Origin: Ecdyonurus torrentis
Lineage: Eukaryota > Arthropoda > Insecta > Ephemeroptera > Heptageniidae
NCBI GenBank assembly: GCA_949318235.1
Contig: CASGGR010000022.1
Coordinates: 744,001 to 808,000 of the forward strand
Direction: 5' to 3'
DNA length: 64,000 bases
In this document: in pieces, positions 58,752-64,000 of the stretch
Layout: each line of letters opens with the position of its first letter
Position numbering within the stretch: the stretch's first letter is position 1
The notes under the pieces: generated by a model
Seen by the model: only the letters and a program-made list of their open reading frames with translations
Databases searched by the model: none
What the model was told of the DNA's origin: nothing
Translations under genes and position numbers: made by a program

Positions 58752-61453
58752 ATGAAACAAAGTTTCTATTTCAAGAACCAAATGTTATTGAATGATGAAA
58801 AACATACTTTTTACACGATTAAAACCAGTTTTGATGATTTCTCAAAAACTAAGAATGCTACAGACATCAAGCTTAACTCAAAGCATAGCTTTTTTAAATC
58901 TCTACAAAAAAGATGTCTTGAACTTTTTTGCCCCGAAGCATACTTTTTGGGTTATTGACAATTTTAATTTTCACTCATCATGTAGCCAAACCAAGTCATG
59001 AAACAAAATTTCTATTTCAAGAACCAAATGTTATTGAATGATAAAAATCATACTTTTTACACGATTAAAACTAGTTTTAATGATTTCTCAAAAACTAAGA
59101 ATGCTACAGACTTCAAATTCAATTCAAAACATAGCTTTTTCTATTCTCTACAAAAATGATGTCTTGAACTTTTTTGCCCCGACGCATACTTTTTGGGTTA
59201 TTGATAATTTTAGTTTTCACTCATCAAGTAGCCAAACCAAGTCATGAAACAAAGTTTCTATTTCAAGAACCAAATGTTATTGAAAGATAAAAATCATACT
59301 TTTTACACGATTAAAACCAGTTTTGATGATTTCTCAAAAACTAAGAATGCTACAGACATCAAATTCAATTCAAAACATAGCTTTTTCTATTCTCTACAAA
59401 AATGATGTCTTGAACTTTTTTGCTCCGACGCATGCTTTTTGGGTTATTGACAATTTTAGTTTTCACTCATCTTGTAGCCAAACCAAGTCATGAAACAAAG
59501 TTTCTATTTCAAAAACCAAATGTTATTGAATGATAAAAATCATACTTTTTACACGATTAAAACTTGTTTTGATGATTTCTCAAAAACTAAGAATGCTAGA
59601 GACTTCAAATTCAATTCAAAACATAGTTTTTTAAATTCTCTACAAAAAGATGTCTTGAACTTTTTTGCTCCGATGCATACTTTTTGGGTTATTGACAATT
59701 TTAATTTTCACTCATCATGTAGCCAAACCAAGTCATGAAACAAAGTTTCTATTTCAAGAACCAAATGTTATTGAATGATAAAAATCATTATTTTTACACG
59801 ATTAAAACTAGTTTTAATGATTTCTAAAAAACTAAGAACGCTACTGACATCAAATTTAACTCAAAGCATAGCTTTTTCAAATCTCTACAAAAAAGATGTC
59901 TTGAACTTTTTTGCCCCGACGCATACTTTTTGGTTTATTGACAATTTTAATTTTTACTCATCATGTAGCCAAATAAAGTCATGAAACAAAGTTTCTATTT
60001 CAAGAACCAAATGTTATTGAATGATAAAAATCATACTTTTTACACGATTAAAACTAGTTTTGATGATTTCTCAAAACTAAGAATGCTACAGACTTCAAAT
60101 TTAACTCAAAGCATAGCTTTTTCAATTCTCTACAAAAAAGATGTTTTGAACTTTTTTGCCCCAACGCATACTTTTTGGGTTATTGAAAATTTTAGTTTTC
60201 ACTCATCATGTAGCCAAACCAAGTCATGAAACAAAGTTTCTATTTCAAGAACCAAATGTTATTGAATGATAAAAATCATACTTTTTACACGATTAAAACC
60301 AGTTTTGATGATTTCTCAAAAACTAAGAATGCTACAGACTTCAAATTCAATTCAAAACATAGCTTTTTCAATTCTCTACAAAAATGATGTCTTGAACTTT
60401 TTTGCTCCGACGCATGCTTTTTGGGTATTTGACAATTTTAGTTTTCACTCATCTTGTAGCCAAACCAAGTCATGAAACAAAGTTTCTATTTCAAAAACCA
60501 AATGTTATTGAATGATAAAAATCATACTTTTTACACGATTAAAACTTGTTTTGATGATTTCTCAAAAACTAAGAATGCTAGAGACTTCAAATTCAATTCA
60601 AAACATAGTTTTTTAAATTCTCTACAAAAAGATGTCTTGAACTTTTTTGCTCCGACGCATACTTTTTGGGTTATTGACAATTTTAATTTTCACTCATCAT
60701 GTAGCCAAAGCAAGTCATGAAACAAAGTTTCTATTTCAAGAACCAAATGTTATTGAATGATAAAAATCATTATTTTTACACGATTAAAACTAGTTTTAAT
60801 GATTTCTAAAAAACTAAGAACGCTACTGACATCAAATTTAACTCAAAGCATAGCTTTTTCAAATCTCTACAAAAAAGATGTCTTGAACTTTTTTGCCCCG
60901 ACGCATACTTTTTGGTTTATTGACAATTTTAATTTTTACTTATCATGTAGCCAAATAAAGTCATGAAACAAAGTTTCTATTTCAAGAACCAAATGTTATT
61001 GAATGATAAAAATCATACTTTTTACACGATTAAAACTAGTTTTGATGATTTCTCAAAACTAAGAATGCTACAGACTTCAAATTTAACTCAAAGCATAGCT
61101 TTTTCAATTCTCTACAAAAAAGATGTTTTGAACTTTTTTGCCCCAACGCATACTTTTTGGGTTATTGAAAATTTTAGTGTTCACTCATCATGTAGCCAAA
61201 CCAAGTCATGAAACAAAGTTTCTATTTCAAGAACCAAATGTTATTGAATGATGAAAATCATACTTTTTACACGATTAAAACCAGTTTTGATGATTTCTCC
61301 AAAACTAGGAATGCTACAGACATCAAGCTTAACTCAAAGCATAGCTTTTTTAAATCTCTACAAAAAAGATGTCTTGAACTTTTTTGCCCCGACGCATACT
61401 TTTTGGGTTATTGACAATTTTAGTTTTTACTCATCATGTAGCCAAATAAAGTA
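58752..61453 (+). repeat. 11-mer HOR, copy 3 (2702 bp)
   Basis: Starts are 58752 J, 58998 D-F-D, 59244 F, 59490 G, 59735 H, 59981 I, 60226 F, 60472 G, 60717 H, 60963 I, 61208 J. It shares CCCCGAAGCAT with copy 2, but its last J has ACTAGGAATGC like 53104, so copies 2 and 3 are closest in their left parts. A private change TTTGGGTATTTGAC lies near 60424. Confidence 0.93.
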
Positions 61454-64000
61454 ATGAAACAAAGTTTCTATTTCAAGAACCAAATGTTATTGAATGATGA
61501 AAAACATACTTTTTACACGATTAAAACCAGTTTTGATGATTTCTCAAAAACTAAGAATGCTACAGACATCAAGCTTAACTCAAAGCATAGCTTTTTTAAA
61601 TCTCTACAAAAAAGATGTCTTGAACTTTTTTGCCCCGACGCATACTTTTTGGGTTATTGACAATTTTAATTTTCACTCATCATGTAGCCAAACCAAGTCA
61701 TGAAACAAAATTTCTATTTCAAGAACCAAATGTTATTGAATGATAAAAATCATACTTTTTACACGATTAAAACTAGTTTTAATGATTTCTCAAAAACTAA
61801 GAATGCTACAGACTTCAAATTCAATTCAAAACATAGCTTTTTCTATTCTCTACAAAAATGATGTCTTGAACTTTTTTGCCCCGACGCATACTTTTTGGGT
61901 TATTGATAATTTTAGTTTTCACTCATCAAGTAGCCAAACCAAGTCATGAAACAAAGTTTCTATTTCAAGAACCAAATGTTATTGAAAGATAAAAATCATA
62001 CTTTTTACACGATTAAAACCAGTTTTGATGATTTCTCAAAAACTAAGAATGCTACAGACTTCAAATTCAATTCAAAACATAGTTTTTTAAATTCTCTACA
62101 AAAAGATGTCTTGAACTTTTTTGCTCCGATGCATACTTTTTGGGTTATTGACAATTTTAATTTTCACTCATCATGTAGCCAAACCAAGTCATGAAACAAA
62201 GTTTCTATTTCAAGAACCAAATGTTATTGAATGATAAAAATCATTATTTTTACACGATTAAAACTAGTTTTAATGATTTCTAAAAAACTAAGAACGCTAC
62301 TGACATCAAATTTAACTCAAAGCATAGCTTTTTCAAATCTCTACAAAAAAGATGTCTTGAACTTTTTTGCCCCGACGCATACTTTTTGGTTTATTGACAA
62401 TTTTAATTTTTACTCATCATGTAGCCAAATAAAGTCATGAAACAAAGTTTCTATTTCAAGAACCAAATGTTATTGAATGATAAAAATCATACTTTTTACA
62501 CGATTAAAACTAGTTTTGATGATTTCTCAAAACTAAGAATGCTACAGACTTCAAATTTAACTCAAAGCATAGCTTTTTCAATTCTCTACAAAAAAGATGT
62601 TTTGAACTTTTTTGCCCCAACGCATACTTTTTGGGTTATTGAAAATTTTAGTTTTCACTCATCATGTAGCCAAACCAAGTCATGAAACAAAGTTTCTATT
62701 TCAAGAACCAAATGTTATTGAATGATAAAAATCATACTTTTTACACGATTAAAACCAGTTTTGATGATTTCTCAAAAACTAAGAATGCTACAGACTTCAA
62801 ATTCAATTCAAAACATAGCTTTTTCAATTCTCTACAAAAATGATGTCTTGAACTTTTTTGCTCCGACGCATGCTTTTTGGGTTATTGACAATTTTAGTTT
62901 TCACTCATCTTGTAGCCAAACCAAGTCATGAAACAAAGTTTCTATTTCAAAAACCAAATGTTATTGAATGATAAAAATCATACTTTTTACACGATTAAAA
63001 CTTGTTTTGATGATTTCTCAAAAACTAAGAATGCTAGAGACTTCAAATTCAATTCAAAACATAGTTTTTTAAATTCTCTACAAAAAGATGTCTTGAACTT
63101 TTTTGCTCCGACGCATACTTTTTGGGTTATTGACAATTTTAATTTTCACTCATCATGTAGCCAAACCAAGTCATGAAACAAAGTTTCTATTTCAAGAACC
63201 AAATGTTATTGAATGATAAAAATCATTATTTTTACACGATTAAAACTAGTTTTAATGATTTCTAAAAAACTAAGAACGCTACTGACATCAAATTTAACTC
63301 AAAGCATAGCTTTTTCAAATCTCTACAAAAAAGATGTCTTGAACTTTTTTGCCCCGACGCATACTTTTTGGTTTATTGACAATTTTAATTTTTACTTATC
63401 ATGTAGCCAAATAAAGTCATGAAACAAAGTTTCTATTTCAAGAACCAAATGTTATTGAATGATAAAAATCATACTTTTTACACGATTAAAACTAGTTTTG
63501 ATGATTTCTCAAAACTAAGAATGCTACAGACTTAAAATTTAACTCAAAGCATAGCTTTTTCAATTCTCTACAAAAAAGATGTTTTGAACTTTTTTGCCCC
63601 AACGCATACTTTTTGGGTTATTGAAAATTTTAGTGTTCACTCATCATGTAGCCAAACCAAGTCATGAAACAAAGTTTCTATTTCAAGAACCAAATGTTAT
63701 TGAATGATGAAAATCATACTTTTTACACGATTAAAACTAGTTTTGATGATTTCTCAAAACTAAGAATGCTACAGACTTCAAATTTAACTCAAAGCATAGC
63801 TTTTTCAATTCTCTACAAAAAAGATGTTTTGAACTTTTTTGCCCCAACGCATACTTTTTGGGTTATTGAAAATTTTAGTGTTCACTCATCATGTAGCCAA
63901 ACCAAGTCATGAAACAAAGTTTCTATTTCAAGAACCAAATGTTATTGAATGATGAAAATCATACTTTTTACACGATTAAAACCAGTTTTGATGATTTCTC
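61454..64000 (+). repeat. 11-mer HOR, copy 4, altered and cut by the window edge
   Basis: Starts are 61454 J, 61700 D-F-D, 61946 F/G hybrid, 62191 H, 62437 I, 62682 F, 62928 G, 63173 H, 63419 I, 63664 I, and 63909 J (92 bp). The F/G hybrid replaces two units, so H onward lies 2456 bp (10 monomers) from copy 3. The I unit is doubled at the end: 63419 has ACTTAAAATTTAAC and 63664 starts with a J-like GATGAAAATC. The array continues past the edge. Confidence 0.9.
63909..64000 (+). repeat. Partial J-type monomer at the right edge
   Basis: The last 92 bp begin ATGAAACAAAG and carry GATGAAAATCATAC and AAAACCAGTTTTGATG, as in J at 61208. The array therefore continues beyond the window. Confidence 0.85.

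Larger units (their letters stand above)
1..64000 (+). repeat. Satellite DNA array, 245-bp monomer, about 260 tandem copies
   Basis: The window is filled by a single head-to-tail repeat. ATGAAACAAAG recurs every 244-246 bp from 112 to 63909 with no gap and no inversion, giving 260 complete units and two partial ones. Landmarks in a typical unit (numbering from the unit at 601) are a dyad ATGAT-AAAA-ATCAT at 41-54, CATACTTTTT at 52-61, TAGTTTT at 75-81, AAAAACTAAG at 93-102, an A6 run at 155-160, the CpG-bearing box CCCGACGCAT at 181-190, a second CATACTTTTT at 188-197, and a variable linker at the 3' end (AAACCAAGTC, AAATAAAGTC or -GTA, GAACCAAGTC, AAACCATGTC). G+C is about 28%. Arrays of this kind are typical of eukaryotic heterochromatin. 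I see no CENP-B-like box, telomere repeat or transposon. The chromosomal location and species cannot be read from the sequence. Confidence 0.98.

Noticed and set aside
356..63912. More than 200 open reading frames of 60-82 codons on the + strand, seemingly a huge family of small proteins
   Set aside because: They are the same satellite read in two frames. One starts at ATGAAACAA of each unit, the other at ATGATAAAAATC or ATGATGAAAATC. Unit lengths of 244-246 bp shift the frame, D and H units have stops in the first frame, and substitutions between types are mostly residue-changing. There are no ribosome-binding sites, codon bias or spacer sequence.
1..64000. CRISPR array
   Set aside because: The period is 245 bp with contiguous near-identical units and no unique spacers or cas genes.
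1..64000. Known centromere signals: CENP-B box or telomere-type repeats
   Set aside because: No site with the core TTCG and CGGG spacing was seen. The only CGGG noticed is a private change at about 20167 (TTTTCGGGTT). No TTAGGG-, TTTAGGG- or TTAGG-type tandem was seen.
1..64000. Retrotransposon or transposon internal repeat, or tandem LTRs
   Set aside because: No target-site duplications, terminal repeats, primer-binding site or polymerase/integrase/transposase-like frame was found; the longest open frame is 82 codons.
1..64000. Tandem rRNA, 5S, tRNA or snRNA genes
   Set aside because: The monomer has no internal control boxes or recognisable RNA-gene sequence, and its G+C content is too low for typical rRNA or tRNA genes.

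Overview
The whole window is satellite DNA. It is one uninterrupted head-to-tail array of an AT-rich monomer of about 245 bp (about 28% G+C, counted by hand on the unit at 601). I set each monomer to begin at ATGAAACAAAG. On that phase I count 260 complete monomers (starts 112 to 63664) plus a 111-bp fragment at the left edge and a 92-bp fragment at the right edge. The mean spacing is 245.4 bp, almost all units are 244, 245 or 246 bp, and every unit has the same orientation. I see no unique sequence, gene, RNA gene, transposon, telomere repeat or spacer. Both array ends lie outside the window. Such an array points to heterochromatin (centromeric, pericentromeric, subtelomeric or B-chromosome) of a multicellular eukaryote. 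I do not recognise the monomer and cannot name the species or clade.

The monomers fall into about 13 sequence types, called A to M here. They are defined by linked substitutions and 1-bp indels and are arranged in higher-order repeats (HORs). Many HOR lengths lie side by side: a 7-mer of 1715 bp (356-4765); local 3-mers of 735-737 bp (4522-8200); a 15-mer of 3679 bp (8938-16294); an irregular zone (16295-22666); a 15-mer and then two 13-mers (22667-32728); an 18-mer of 4419 bp with nested 3- and 5-mers (32238-39110); a 14-mer of 3439 bp containing 3-mers of 738 bp (39357-46232); a second, unrelated 7-mer of 1717 bp (46479-49912); an 8-mer of 1964 bp (49422-53349); and an 11-mer of 2702 bp with a nested 4-mer (53350-64000). 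Each is present in only about two to four copies.

Type order is not random. Across most of the window the types follow A, K, L, M, J, C, D, F, G, H, I, J and back to A. This suggests an older 12-monomer HOR of 2945 bp, later rearranged by duplication, deletion and gene conversion. The crossovers can be seen: several monomers are hybrids with the 5' half of one type and the 3' half of another, and some sit exactly at the junction of two HOR copies.

The many 60-82 codon open frames are a by-product of a 245/246-bp repeat and are not annotated as genes. The reasons are that two overlapping frames are open in the same units, monomer lengths change frame, whole monomer types carry in-frame stops, and the differences between types mostly change amino acids. 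The observations most worth following up are the cryptic 12-mer, the readable crossover monomers, a D-F-D conversion tract, the CpG-type differences that separate monomer types, and signs that the monomer is itself an old dimer of about 121 + 125 bp.
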